This document shows, in pieces, positions 1 to 11,322 of a DNA stretch of 64,000 nucleotides. The translations under genes and the position numbers were made by a program. The stretch spans positions 558,001-622,000 of the forward strand of contig NZ_CP116942.1 of NCBI RefSeq assembly GCF_028532485.1. Direction: 5' to 3'. Origin of the DNA: Iamia majanohamensis (GTDB lineage Bacteria; Actinomycetota; Acidimicrobiia; Acidimicrobiales; Iamiaceae). Below the pieces are notes generated by a model. It was not told where the DNA came from and did not search any database. It was given only the letters and a program-made list of their open reading frames with translations. How positions within the stretch are numbered: position 1 is the first letter of the stretch; every line of letters begins with the position of its first letter.

Positions 1-2
1 CC

Positions 3-644
3 GACGGCCCGCCCCTCGACTCCGTCGAGCGGTCGGTGCGCCTGATGGCCCGGGCCCTCGACCTGGCGCTGGGCTGGCACGAGCAGCGCGCCGACTCCGA
101 CGACGCCCGCGCCGTCGACGCCCTGACCGGGCTGGTCGATCGGCCCTCGTTCGTCCGGGACCTGGGGGAGCGGCTCCGTCGCCTCGGCGGCGACCCCGTC
201 GGCGTGCTCGACGTGCACGTCGGCGGCGTCGGGGCCGTCAACCGTGCCGGCGGGTCCGCCGTCGGCGACGCCGTGCTGGCCGAGGTGGCCGACCGGCTCC
301 GTGCCGGGGTGCGCACGGGCGACGTCCTGGCCCGCACCGGGGGCACCCGCTTCGCGGTGGCGTGCAGCGGCCTCGACGCCCCCGTGGCGGCCGAGGCCCT
401 GGCCCACCGGGTGGTGGACGCCGTGGCCGAGCCGATCCTCCTGCCCGACGGGCCGGCGCACGTGGTCGCCCATGTGGGGGTCGCCCTCACCGCCCGCCAC
501 CGGACGAGGCCGGCCACCGCCGACGCCCTGCTGGCGGGCGCCGAGGAGGCCCTGGAGGTGGCGCGCGGGGCCACCGGCGACGGCCGGGTGGTGGTGGCGC
601 CCGGTGTCGGCGGGACCACCGGGGTCGGCGCCGGGCCGGGGTGA
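3..644 (+). CDS. C-terminal part of a protein with a degenerate GGDEF domain (5' end outside window)
   Basis: The frame is open to the left edge, so the GTG at 36 is probably internal. The readable part starts with a helix resembling the linker that precedes GGDEF domains, then 'DALTGLVDRPSF' (a DxLTGLxNR-like start), 'VGDAVLAEVADRLR' and 'RTGGTRFAVACSG'. The active-site loop reads GGTRF instead of GG(D/E)EF, so the catalytic acidic residues are missing. By family knowledge such domains do not make cyclic di-GMP but may bind GTP or act as regulatory modules. The tail is glycine-rich. It converges on leuA with a 16-base gap. Confidence 0.75.
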   Translation, partial: DGPPLDSVERSVRLMARALDLALGWHEQRADSDDARAVDALTGLVDRPSFVRDLGERLRRLGGDPVGVLDVHVGGVGAVNRAGGSAVGDAVLAEVADRLRAGVRTGDVLARTGGTRFAVACSGLDAPVAAEALAHRVVDAVAEPILLPDGPAHVVAHVGVALTARHRTRPATADALLAGAEEALEVARGATGDGRVVVAPGVGGTTGVGAGPG

Positions 645-660
645 GCGGACCGGCGGACGG

Positions 661-2514
<1,854 letters not shown>

Positions 2515-2550
2515 CTACACGAGGAGGAGGAGGGTGGTCGGGCGGGACAT
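2515..2550 (-). CDS. leuA leader peptide MSRPTTLLLLV
   Basis: An 11-codon frame reads M-S-R-P-T-T-L-L-L-L-V-stop, with four consecutive CTC leucine codons right before the end. Ribosome stalling at these codons during leucine shortage would alter folding of the following RNA and prevent the terminator at 2451-2488. Leucine-rich leader peptides ahead of leuA are a known theme in Actinobacteria. Using the promoter at 2558-2586 the transcript would start close to position 2551, so the peptide may be read from a leaderless start. An alternative in-frame ATG lies at 2562. Confidence 0.85.
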   Translation of the reverse strand: MSRPTTLLLLV

Positions 2551-2557
2551 CCCGAGC

Positions 2558-2586
2558 ACCATCCTCCCTCGTCCGCCGTCTGTCAA
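2558..2586 (-). promoter_or_regulatory. Predicted promoter of the leuA leader
   Basis: Minus strand TTGACA (2586-2581), 17-base spacer, GATGGT (2563-2558). The -35 is a perfect consensus; the -10 keeps the A and final T positions of TAnnnT. The expected start site lies about 7 bases further, next to the leader ATG at 2550. Confidence 0.65.
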
Positions 2587-2712
2587 GCGGGGGCCGGTCG
2601 GAGACCCCGGCCCGCCGGCGGTCCGCGCCGCAGGAGGGTTGGCGGCACCGGGGCGGGGGAAGGGCCCGTGCGCAAGCACCGGGGCACACCACCCGATCCG
2701 AGGAGACTGCAC

Positions 2713-3144
2713 ATGCCGACCAGGAACGCCGAGGCCCGCTGGGAGGGCTCACTGAGCGACGGCAAGGGGACCATGCGGTCCGCCACCGGTGCCATCGACG
2801 GCGCCTACTCGTTCTCGTCCCGCTTCGAGGACGGCTCCGGGACCAACCCCGAGGAGCTGCTCGCCGCGGCCCACGCCGGCTGCTACTCGATGGCCCTGGC
2901 CAACGAGCTGGGCAAGGAGGGCCACGTGCCCGACAGCGTGGAGACCACGGCCAAGGTCCACCTCGAGAAGGACGACGACGGCTTCTCCATCCCGAAGATC
3001 GAGCTCGTCACCACCGCGACCGTCCCGGGCATCGAGGACGACGCCTTCCAGCAGATCGCCGAGGCCACCTCGAAGGCGTGCCCGGTCTCGAAGGTGCTGG
3101 CCGGCGCCGAGATCACCCTGGAGGCCACCCTCTCCGGGGGCTGA
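2713..3144 (+). CDS. OsmC-family peroxiredoxin
   Basis: A 143-residue OsmC/Ohr-family thiol peroxidase, which reduces organic hydroperoxides in the cytoplasm. The two catalytic cysteines are visible: C57 in 'AAHAGCYSMAL' and C123 in 'SKACPVSKVLAG', the pattern of the OsmC subgroup. The start is set by GAGGAG eight bases before ATG 2713. It is divergent from the leuA leader and convergent with the AddA-like gene. I cannot tell OsmC from Ohr substrate preference by sequence alone, but the CPVSK second motif favours OsmC. Confidence 0.92.
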   Translation: MPTRNAEARWEGSLSDGKGTMRSATGAIDGAYSFSSRFEDGSGTNPEELLAAAHAGCYSMALANELGKEGHVPDSVETTAKVHLEKDDDGFSIPKIELVTTATVPGIEDDAFQQIAEATSKACPVSKVLAGAEITLEATLSGG

Positions 3145-3246
3145 GCCACCCGAGGACACCGCGCCGACGCCCCGCGACCGCCCGACCCGGGCCCGCAGGG
3201 CGTCGTCGCGCCCGGGCCGGGGCTGCCGGCCCGGAGCCTCCGCCCC

Positions 3247-6200
3247 TCAGTCGGCGGCGTCGACGGTGCCGGCGGCGACGGCCGCCTCGACCTGGGCGGC
3301 CGCGGCCTCGACGTCGTCGAGGTGGCGCTCGACGACGCCATCCGGGGTGAGGAAGCAGAAGGTCACGCGGGAGACGACCTCCCCCGTCGTGCGGGCGACG
3401 GTGAGGGCGTAGGACGCCCCCTGGGTGCGGTAGCCCTCGACCCGTCGGTCCAGCTCGGAGGGCTCGGCGGTCGCCGCGGTCTTGTAGTCGACGACGACGA
3501 GGCCCTCGGGCGTGCGGTAGAGGAGGTCGACGTAGCCTTCCAGCAGGCGGTCGCCCACCGGCGTGCACACGTAGATCTCGCGCCAGTGGGGTGACCGGCT
3601 GGCCTCGACGACCGACGGTGAGCCGAGGGCCTGGCCCACCAGGGTGCGCACCGTGGCGTCGCGCTCGGGGACGGCCTCGGCCTGGCACTGGGCGGCCACG
3701 GCGTCGTGCACGACGCCGTCGCCCGGGTCGGCGTCGAGGGGGATGGTCTGCAGCACGCCGTGGACGGCACGGCCGACGGCCGTGCCGTAGCGGCCCTTCA
3801 GCCACGGCGGCCGGTCGAGGTCGCCGGGCCGCTTGCGCAGGCCGGCGTCGGCGCCGTCGGGGGCGTGGTCGAGGTCGGGGTCGGGGCGCGCCGCGGCGAA
3901 GTCGAGGAGCAGCTGGCCCGGCGCCACGTCGTCGGGGTCGGGCGGCACGGCGACGTCGTCGGGGCCCGGCCCCTCGGGCGGCTCGACGTCGGGCCGCCCC
4001 TCGTCGGTCAGGGTGGTGGCCGCCACGGTCGTGGGGCGGCGGGCCCTGGCCAGGGCCGCGGCCTGGGTGTCGGCCCACGCCGCGTAGGGCTCGGGGGCCG
4101 TCACCGGTCGGGGCGGGGGGGACGGCGTCGGCGTCGGGGCGGCGTCGGCGCCGTCGGGCAGGGCGTCGAGGGTCTCGGCACCCATGCCCTCGACCAGCAC
4201 CTCGGCGCTGGTCCGCAGCGTGGGCGCCGGGGCGGTCCTCCGCTCGACCCGGTGCAGCGACACCACCAGGTGGTCGCGCGCCCGGGTGGTGGCGACGTAG
4301 AGCAGCCGGAGGCGTTCGTCGTGGGACATCTGCTCGTCGACCGGCTTGGTGGCCGTGAACTCGGGCGTCTCGGCGTTCTTGCCCAGGTAGTACGCCACCC
4401 CGCCCTCGGGCGGAAAGCGGGCGTCGCCCGGTCGGGGCCCGTGGCTCGGCCCGGTGGAGAGGCCCGAGAGGATCGTGATGGGGAACTCCAGCCCCTTGGC
4501 CGCGTGGATGGTCATGATCCGGACGGCGTCGTCGTCGGTCTCGGGGAGGACCGCCTCGGCGACCCGGGCGCCCTCGACGGTCTGCAGCGAGACCCAGTCG
4601 AGGTAGGCGCGCAGGTCGCCGCCGACGGCATCGGACCAGGCCCGGGCCTGGTCGACCACGAAGCGGATGCGGCGCCAGACGTCGCGGGGCCGGCCCTCCA
4701 CGAAGGCCAGCTCCATGGCCCGGCGGTCGGCGACGATGTGCTCGAGCAGCTCGGAGGGCGAGGCCCAGTGGCGCAGGTCGTGCCAGCGCCGCAGGGCGGC
4801 CAGCCCGAGGGCCACGGGGTCGTCGTCGGGCACCGCGTCGGGCTGGCGCCCCAGGTAGGACCACCGCCCCCCTCGTGCCACCCGGAAGCGGTGGAGGTCG
4901 TCGTCGCCGCAGCCGAACAGGGGCGTGCGGAGCGAGGACACGATGCGCAGCTCGTCGGTGGGGTCGGCCACGGCCCGCAGCACCATCAGCAGGTCGCGGA
5001 TGGCGCGGGAGGCGTAGACGAGCGAGCTGGCCTCGGCCCGGTAGGGGATCCCGGCCTCGGACAGGGCGTCCTCCAGGTAGGGGAGCGAGGTGCGGGCCGG
5101 CACCAGGATGGTGATGTCGCCGAGGGCGGCGTCGCGCCAGCCCCCGGCGCGGTCGTCGACCTGCCAGCGCTCGGCCACGGCCCGCTGGACGGTGGACACC
5201 ACCTCGAGGGCCTCGGCGGTGCGGACCTCGGCCGCCCGCGTGCGGTAGGGGTGGGCCTCCCGCCCCAGCACGCTGACGGTGGGGCCCACCGGCGGATCCG
5301 GGCGGACGGCGGTGAGCGGGGTGTAGTGGGGCTGGGACTCGACGAGGAGGTCGTGCACCGGCTCCTCGCCCAGCAGCCGTCCGAACGTGGCGTTCACCCA
5401 CCCGATGACGCCGGCCGCGGTGCGGAAGTTGGTGGTGAGGGTGAGGCCCTCGCCCGCCGGGCCGGAGAAGCGACGGGCGGCGGCCAGGAAGAGGGAGATG
5501 TCGGCCCGACGGAACCGGTAGATCGACTGCTTGGGGTCGCCCACCACGAACAGCCGGCCGGGGGCGACCTCGACGTCGCTCCACTCGCCGGCGCCGGCCG
5601 CGTCGGACCCCGGGTCGGCGGCCGCGATGCGGACGGCCAGCTCGATCTGGATGGGGTCGGTGTCCTGGAACTCGTCGAGCAGCAGGCGCTGGTACCGGTC
5701 GTGCAGCGCGGTGCGCACGCGGGCGCCGTGGTCGGGGTCGCGCAGCAGGGACCGGGCCAGCACGAGCAGGTCGTGGAACTCGAGGGCGCCCTCGCGACGA
5801 CGCTCCTCGGCCGAGGTCAGGGTGAAGCGGCGGATGGCGGAGCCGAGGTGGTGGGCGCACGCCGTCGCCACCGCGGCGGCCACGCCCTCGACCGCCTCGC
5901 CCGCGGCGCGGAGGGCGTCGGCCGCCTCCGCCTTGTGGTCCTTGGAGCCCCAGGCCGCCATGGAGCCCTTCGTGCCGGGCTTGAAGCCCACCTTGTCGCC
6001 GCCCGGCTGGCGGGGGTCGGCCAGGGCGCCGAGCAGCTCCAGCTCGTCGTCGACGGCGCGGACGTGGGCCAGCCAGTCGGCGACCTCGTCGAGGAACACG
6101 CAGAGGCGGTCGGCGGGGTCGGTGCAGCCGGCCCGGTAGCGGCAGGCCTCGGCGACGGCGTCGAGGGCCGGGGCCGCCAGCCGGTGCACCGGCGGGGGCG

Positions 6201-6813
6201 GGGGGCTGTCGGCGGGGACCCGCTCGGCCACCAGGTCCCAGTTGCTGTCGAAGGTGCGGGCCAGGGCGTGGGGGGTGGCGGGCTTGGCCCCCGCCGCGAA
6301 CAGCAGCAGCAGCGTGCGCTCGTAGTCCGGCGCCTCGAAGAGCTCGTCGCTGAACGCGGCCCAGCGGCGTTCGAACTCGACGCCCGAGGACACCTCGTCG
6401 AGCACCTCCACCCGGGGCGGCAGACCGGCCTCGACGGGGTGCTCGGAGAGCAGCCGCTGGGCGAAGGCGTGGAGGGTGCCGATGGCGGCCCCGTCGAGCT
6501 CGGCCAGCGCGGCCCGGGCCGCCCGCCCCTCCTGGGTGGCGCCGCCCTCCTCGGCGGTGGACTCCAGCGCCTCGCGCAGCCGCTCGCGCAGCTCGGCGCC
6601 CGCCTTCTCGGTGAAGGTGATGGCGGCGACCGCGCCCAGGGGCACCGGCGCGCCGTCGGGAGCCGACGGCACCGTGACCAGGGCGCGCACCCGGTCGACG
6701 AGGGCGGTGGTCTTCCCCGACCCGGCGCCGGCCTCGACGAAGAGGGTCGGGCCGAGGTCGCCACCGATGCGGTCGCGGGCGTCCTGGTCGGGGGGCAGGA
6801 CGGTCTCAGGCAC
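3247..6813 (-). CDS. AddA-like UvrD/Rep-family helicase with C-terminal nuclease
   Basis: A 1188-residue superfamily 1A helicase for double-strand break resection. Motifs in order: Walker A 'EAGAGSGKTT' (27-36), 'LLLDEFQDTD' Walker B (near 377), 'VVGDPKQSIYRFRRAD' (near 425), 'LTTNFRTA', 'MTIHAAKGLEFPI' (near 767), 'LYVATTRARDHL' (near 840), then a PD-(D/E)xK nuclease with 'GYVDLLYRTPEGLVVVDYKT' (near 1092-1111). I chose GTG 6813 because GAGGAGGA lies eight bases upstream; it overlaps the end of the AddB-like gene by eight bases, implying translational coupling. The pair resembles AddAB more than RecBCD; mycobacterial AdnAB is an alternative relative. Confidence 0.9.
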   Translation of the reverse strand: MPETVLPPDQDARDRIGGDLGPTLFVEAGAGSGKTTALVDRVRALVTVPSAPDGAPVPLGAVAAITFTEKAGAELRERLREALESTAEEGGATQEGRAARAALAELDGAAIGTLHAFAQRLLSEHPVEAGLPPRVEVLDEVSSGVEFERRWAAFSDELFEAPDYERTLLLLFAAGAKPATPHALARTFDSNWDLVAERVPADSPPPPPVHRLAAPALDAVAEACRYRAGCTDPADRLCVFLDEVADWLAHVRAVDDELELLGALADPRQPGGDKVGFKPGTKGSMAAWGSKDHKAEAADALRAAGEAVEGVAAAVATACAHHLGSAIRRFTLTSAEERRREGALEFHDLLVLARSLLRDPDHGARVRTALHDRYQRLLLDEFQDTDPIQIELAVRIAAADPGSDAAGAGEWSDVEVAPGRLFVVGDPKQSIYRFRRADISLFLAAARRFSGPAGEGLTLTTNFRTAAGVIGWVNATFGRLLGEEPVHDLLVESQPHYTPLTAVRPDPPVGPTVSVLGREAHPYRTRAAEVRTAEALEVVSTVQRAVAERWQVDDRAGGWRDAALGDITILVPARTSLPYLEDALSEAGIPYRAEASSLVYASRAIRDLLMVLRAVADPTDELRIVSSLRTPLFGCGDDDLHRFRVARGGRWSYLGRQPDAVPDDDPVALGLAALRRWHDLRHWASPSELLEHIVADRRAMELAFVEGRPRDVWRRIRFVVDQARAWSDAVGGDLRAYLDWVSLQTVEGARVAEAVLPETDDDAVRIMTIHAAKGLEFPITILSGLSTGPSHGPRPGDARFPPEGGVAYYLGKNAETPEFTATKPVDEQMSHDERLRLLYVATTRARDHLVVSLHRVERRTAPAPTLRTSAEVLVEGMGAETLDALPDGADAAPTPTPSPPPRPVTAPEPYAAWADTQAAALARARRPTTVAATTLTDEGRPDVEPPEGPGPDDVAVPPDPDDVAPGQLLLDFAAARPDPDLDHAPDGADAGLRKRPGDLDRPPWLKGRYGTAVGRAVHGVLQTIPLDADPGDGVVHDAVAAQCQAEAVPERDATVRTLVGQALGSPSVVEASRSPHWREIYVCTPVGDRLLEGYVDLLYRTPEGLVVVDYKTAATAEPSELDRRVEGYRTQGASYALTVARTTGEVVSRVTFCFLTPDGVVERHLDDVEAAAAQVEAAVAAGTVDAAD

Positions 6814-9800
6814 CGTCCGGGTCCTCCTCGTCGCCGGGCGCGCGCCGGTCGGGGTCGATGAGGGCGAGGTAGCCGGCGAGGGCCGGGTCCTCATCGGACA
6901 TGGCGGCCCAGGTCCGGCGCATGTCGGCGACGCCCAGGAAGTCCGGGTCGCAGCTGGCGCACGGGTTGAACGGCATCCCCACCTGGTCGGTGGGGTGGGC
7001 CGGGAAGAGCCCGTCCTCGATCCCCGCCACGATGAGGCCCAGGGTCTCGGAGATGCGGGCCTCGACCTCGGGCGTGAGGGAGTACCCCTTCCGCCGGAAG
7101 CTGCCCTTGCGGGAGACGAACCAGTACTCGGCCTTCACCGGGGCGTCGGGCTCGGCCTCGACGGCCCGCGCCGCGGCGCCGTAGACGGCGAGCTGCAGGC
7201 GGGTGCCGCCCTGGTCGGGGTCGTCCTCGGAGAGCCCGCCGTAGCTGCGGTCGCTGCCCGTCTTGTAGTCGACCACGAGCAGCCCGCCGGCGTCGGTGCG
7301 GTCGATGCGGTCGGCCATGCCCCGGAAGCGCACCTCCCGGCCGTCGGGCAGGGGCAGGGCCACCGGGGGGCCCTCGTCGGCCCCGCCGAACGCCAGCTCG
7401 GCGGCCACCGGTCGGCTGCCCTCGACCTGGCGCACCTCCTCCTCGAAGGTGAGGGTCTGGTCCAGCTCCCGGAGGATCTCGGCGCGGTCGCGGTTCCACA
7501 TGACCCGCCGGCCCGTGCGCCCGAGGGCCTCGTAGTGGTCGCAGGCCTCCTCGCCCAGGGCGCGGAGCCGGGCCCGGTCGGCCGGGCTCCAGCGGTCGCC
7601 GGGGGAGGGCTGCTCGGCGGCGGGGCGGGCGAGGACCTCCCGGACGAACCGCTCGAGGACGTCGTGCACCAGCGAGCCGCGGTCGAGCGCGGTGATCGAG
7701 AGCGCGTCCTCGGGGTTCTCGACCTCCTGCACGCCGAGCACGGACCGCACGAAGTAGTCGAACGGGCACCGGGCCCAACGCTCGAGGCTGGTGGGCGACG
7801 CGGTGCGTGCCGCACCCGGGTCGGCCGGCGAGGCGACGGCCCCGGCCGGCAGCCGGCCGTCGAAGCGGGTCAGGCGGTGCGACGACCGCCCCCGCACCAG
7901 GGCCGCGCCGGCCGAGAGGGCGGGATCGCCGAGGCGGTCGACCACCTCGAGGCTGCGGCTCGTCGCCCCGTCGGCCAGGAGGGCCCGCAGGCGGTGCTCC
8001 TGGGCGGTGGCCGGGACCTCCAGGTGCCGGAGCCCGTGGTCGAAGGACTGCACGTGGACGAGCCAGTCGGCCTCGTGGGCGGCGAGGTCGCGGGCCCAGA
8101 GCCGGGCCCCCGCCATCTGGCTCGCGGCGTCGAGCAGCCACCGCGACGGCACCCGCTCGCTGCTGCGGCGGAGGTCGCCGCGGGGGTGCGAGAGCACGTG
8201 GCGCGAGGCCGACGCGAGGGTCGCGAGCAGCTCGCGCTGCTGGCGGCCCACCCCGTCGCGCCGCAGGGGGAGGGCGCCGCCCACGGCCTGGCGCTCGCGG
8301 TCCGGGAGCAGGGAGTCGTCGCGCGGCGGCGACGGCACGAGGCCCTCGGCCATGCCCACGACGACCACGAGGTCGAGGTCGAGCCCGACGCCCATGGCCA
8401 GCGAGCCGACCAGCACGCCCTCGCCGAACCGCCCGACGCGACCGAGGTCGCCCTCGAGCTCGACCTCCAGGGTGCGCACCACCACGTCGAGGGCCACGGG
8501 GCCGGGCTCGACCGAGGAGAGGGCGCCGAGGCGGTCGACGGCGAGCTCCACCCGCTCGGCCGCCCGGCGCTCCTCGTCGGGCCACCCCTGGCGCCGCCCG
8601 GCCGCGCCGAGGAGGCGGTCGAGCAGCCGCCGCAGCCAACGGGCGTGCTCGGTCCAGGTCCGGGGGGTCGTCGCTGCCGCCTCCACGTCGTCGACGAGGT
8701 CGAGGACGAAGGTGCGCAGGGCGCGGGTGTCCTCGGCGCCGCGCCGGCGTCGGGCGGCCCGCTCCTCGGACCCGCCCTCGGCCTCGATGGCCGCCGCCGC
8801 GGCCTCGAGGTCGTCGGCCCGGGCCGCGAGGCGGGCATCCCACTGGGCCCGCCCCCCGACGACGCCGGCGTCGCGCGAGAGCCGCTCCCAGCGGGCCAGC
8901 GGGGGGCGGTGGCCCTCGTGGAGCACCGGGGCCCCGGTGAGCCAGGCCAGCAGGGCGTGGCGGGTCCAGCCCCCGTCGGGCAGGGCGAGGAGGCCGGTGA
9001 GGGCCCGGCCCGCGGCCCGGGCCGCCAGCGGGACCGACGACGGGCCGTTGTAGGGGATGCCGGCGGCGGAGAGGTGCTCGTGCAGCAGGCGGGCGTAGGG
9101 CTCGGTGCCGGGGTGGAGCACGGCGACGCGGTCGAGGGGGGTGCCGTCGCGCAGGGCGGCGACGATGCGGCGCACGACGGCCCGCACCTCGTCGTCGGCG
9201 TCGGAGGTGGTGACCACGACGGTGCGGTCGGGGCCCACCGGGAGGGCCGGGTCGGCGTCGGGCTCGGGCCGGCCCAGGCCGAGGCGCTCGAGGCTGGCGA
9301 CCACCTCGGCGTCGGCCTCGGCCCGCCCGGTGGTGCCGGCGACGACGTGGGTGGGGGTCACCGCGGCCACCGCCCGCAGGAGCGCGGCTGCGTGCAGCGA
9401 CAGCCGCTGGGGGAGGTGGACGACGACGGTGCCGAGCTCGGTCGCGGCGTCGGGGTCGTCGGCCACGCGGCCGGCGGCGGCGGCCATGAGGTCCTCCTCG
9501 TCCGACCACCCCGCCACCAGCGCCCGGCGCACCGCCCGGTGGACCCGGACCACGTCGGCCGCCCGGGGCCCGGTGCGGGCGAGGGCGGTGAGGGCGGCGT
9601 CGGGGAGGTCGCGCAGCTCGCGGTAGGAGGCGACCAGGGCCGCCTCGGTGGCGGGGTGGGCGGCCACCGCGCCGAAGACCCCCGGCTCGGCGGCGAGCAC
9701 CCGGCGCACCGCAGCCGCGAGCACCGGGACCGAGACCGGGCGACGTCCCTGCCCTGCGAGCACGTTGGCGCCCAGCAGCTCGGCCAGGCGGTAGGTGGTG

Positions 9801-10018
9801 AGGAAGGAGGCCCCGGCCAGGCCCCGGCCGGTGGGCGACACCGGTCCGCACGCCCCCCGGGCCAGCTGCCGCCGCACGGTGACGCCGACGTGGTTGGAGG
9901 CGACCACGACGGTGACCGGCGCCAGGGCCTCGCGGCTCTTGGCGGCGGCCACCACGTCGCGCAGGGCCTGGGCGGCCGGCGCGCCGTGGCCGACGACGTG
10001 GAGGTCGATGGGCGGCAT
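6806..10018 (-). CDS. AddB-like nuclease subunit with inactivated helicase domain
   Basis: A 1070-residue protein that should partner the AddA-like helicase in end resection. The N-terminus has helicase-like folds but no Walker A lysine (it reads 'TVVVASNHVGVTVRRQL'), so ATPase activity is unlikely. The C-terminus has a PD-(D/E)xK nuclease: 'FRGMADRIDRTDAGGLLVVD' followed by YKTGS (about 896-920). An iron-sulfur cluster may be present: one cysteine in 'RCPFDYF' (about 750) and two in 'NPCASCDPD' (about 1020); the fourth ligand seen in classical AddB is not evident. Sixty bases separate it from the upstream LLM oxidoreductase on the same strand. Confidence 0.85.
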   Translation of the reverse strand: MPPIDLHVVGHGAPAAQALRDVVAAAKSREALAPVTVVVASNHVGVTVRRQLARGACGPVSPTGRGLAGASFLTTYRLAELLGANVLAGQGRRPVSVPVLAAAVRRVLAAEPGVFGAVAAHPATEAALVASYRELRDLPDAALTALARTGPRAADVVRVHRAVRRALVAGWSDEEDLMAAAAGRVADDPDAATELGTVVVHLPQRLSLHAAALLRAVAAVTPTHVVAGTTGRAEADAEVVASLERLGLGRPEPDADPALPVGPDRTVVVTTSDADDEVRAVVRRIVAALRDGTPLDRVAVLHPGTEPYARLLHEHLSAAGIPYNGPSSVPLAARAAGRALTGLLALPDGGWTRHALLAWLTGAPVLHEGHRPPLARWERLSRDAGVVGGRAQWDARLAARADDLEAAAAAIEAEGGSEERAARRRRGAEDTRALRTFVLDLVDDVEAAATTPRTWTEHARWLRRLLDRLLGAAGRRQGWPDEERRAAERVELAVDRLGALSSVEPGPVALDVVVRTLEVELEGDLGRVGRFGEGVLVGSLAMGVGLDLDLVVVVGMAEGLVPSPPRDDSLLPDRERQAVGGALPLRRDGVGRQQRELLATLASASRHVLSHPRGDLRRSSERVPSRWLLDAASQMAGARLWARDLAAHEADWLVHVQSFDHGLRHLEVPATAQEHRLRALLADGATSRSLEVVDRLGDPALSAGAALVRGRSSHRLTRFDGRLPAGAVASPADPGAARTASPTSLERWARCPFDYFVRSVLGVQEVENPEDALSITALDRGSLVHDVLERFVREVLARPAAEQPSPGDRWSPADRARLRALGEEACDHYEALGRTGRRVMWNRDRAEILRELDQTLTFEEEVRQVEGSRPVAAELAFGGADEGPPVALPLPDGREVRFRGMADRIDRTDAGGLLVVDYKTGSDRSYGGLSEDDPDQGGTRLQLAVYGAAARAVEAEPDAPVKAEYWFVSRKGSFRRKGYSLTPEVEARISETLGLIVAGIEDGLFPAHPTDQVGMPFNPCASCDPDFLGVADMRRTWAAMSDEDPALAGYLALIDPDRRAPGDEEDPDGA

Positions 10019-10078
10019 CGCCCCGCACCCTAGGCAGGGGGTGTGACACCGTCGCCGGGGCCACCCGGGCCCGGGTGG

Positions 10079-11263
10079 TCAGGGCAGGAGCCAGCCCGGG
10101 TTGGCGGTGCAGCGGGCCACGGCCTCGGTGGGGCGGACCAGGCGGTAGGCCTCCACCACCGGGGCCAGCTCGGCCGGGGTGGCGCCGTGGAGGATCACCG
10201 AGTCGGCGCCCAGGCGCAGCTGGTCGACCACGGTGGCGGCGCAGCGGTCGGCGGGCCCCTGGGCCGACGCCGCCATCCACTCCTCGGGCAGGAGCTCGGC
10301 CACGGCCTCCAGCTCGGCCACCGTGGCGGTGGCGTCGAGGGCGCCGGTCGCCGAGGTGACGACCTCGGCCTCGCGGAACCGGGCCAGCACGGCGGGGTCC
10401 CAGTCGTTCACCCGGACCATCAGATCGCCGTAGCCCTGGAGGTAGGTGGCCAGGCGCCCCACCAGCTTGCGCAGGCGGGCCTCCTCGTCGAGGTGGTCCC
10501 CCACGGTGGCCAGCACCGACCACACCCGCACGGCCGCGGGGTCGCGGCCGGCCTCCTCGGCACCCCGCCGGACGGCCGCCACCGACCGCTCCAGGGCGGC
10601 GTCCGAGAAGAACGTGTGGAGCACCACCGCGTCGGCCACCCGCCCGGCCAGCTCCAGGGTGCGGGGCCCCATGGCGGTGAGCAGGACGGGGATGTCGCCG
10701 TCGAGCTCGGCGCCCTGGTGCAGGAACGGGAACGACCCGGCCGGGCCCTCGTGGCCCACGACCGACCCGCCGTCCCAGAGGGTGCGGAGGATGCCGATCA
10801 GGTCGACCAGCGAGTCGCTCGTCACCCGGGGCAGGCCCATGACGTCGAAGAGGGCGTCGAACCCGCGGCCCAACCCGAGGGAGAAGCGCCCGCCGGTGAG
10901 GGCGTGCATGGTCGCCCCGAAGGTGGCGGTGACGAGGGGGTGGCGGGTCTGTGGGTTGGTGGCCGCGGTGGCCACGCCGATGCGCTCGGTCACCGCGGCG
11001 ACGGCCCCGGAGAGCGTGGCCGCGTCCTTGACGTTGAAGCGCTCGGAGATGAAGGCCGACCCGAGTCCCAGCCGCTCGCCGTCGCGCGCCTCGGCGATGA
11101 CGGTCCGGGGCGTGCTGGTGTGGCCGGCGAGGGCGTAGAACCCGAGCTCGTCGAGGGCCTCGACCGGCTCGGTCAGGCTCGTCACCGCCCGCAGCGGACG
11201 GCGGTCGGGCGGGCCGGGAGGCTCGTCGCCGCCCGGCGGCTCCGGTGGGACGGCGGCGCTCAC
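10079..11263 (-). CDS. LLM-class F420-dependent oxidoreductase
   Basis: A 394-residue luciferase-like TIM-barrel flavin/F420 enzyme. Typical segments are 'LGLGSAFISERFNVKDAATL', 'TERIGVATAATNPQTRHP', 'GGRFSLGLGRGFDALFD' and 'DIPVLLTAMGPRTLELAGRVADAV'. The arrangement recalls the TIGR03857 group of actinobacteria, where F420 is the usual cofactor; substrate unknown. The start is a GTG with a weak ribosome site preceded by a proline-rich stretch, so the true start could lie somewhat later. It is divergent from the MFS gene and heads the minus-strand run into the AddB/AddA-like genes. Confidence 0.85.
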   Translation of the reverse strand: MSAAVPPEPPGGDEPPGPPDRRPLRAVTSLTEPVEALDELGFYALAGHTSTPRTVIAEARDGERLGLGSAFISERFNVKDAATLSGAVAAVTERIGVATAATNPQTRHPLVTATFGATMHALTGGRFSLGLGRGFDALFDVMGLPRVTSDSLVDLIGILRTLWDGGSVVGHEGPAGSFPFLHQGAELDGDIPVLLTAMGPRTLELAGRVADAVVLHTFFSDAALERSVAAVRRGAEEAGRDPAAVRVWSVLATVGDHLDEEARLRKLVGRLATYLQGYGDLMVRVNDWDPAVLARFREAEVVTSATGALDATATVAELEAVAELLPEEWMAASAQGPADRCAATVVDQLRLGADSVILHGATPAELAPVVEAYRLVRPTEAVARCTANPGWLLP

Positions 11264-11322
11264 GCGGCCGACCCTAGGCGGGTCCGGGAAGGTCGCGGCG
11301 GCCGGCGGAGTTGGACGCCCCC

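Noticed and set aside
6814-6894. Longer AddA-like protein starting at 6894
   Set aside because: The extra 27 residues lie inside the AddB-like gene and the strong GAGGAGGA site points to GTG 6813.
3706-10033. Very long plus-strand frames opposite the AddA/AddB-like genes
   Set aside because: Low-complexity antisense frames; all conserved helicase and nuclease motifs are on the minus strand.
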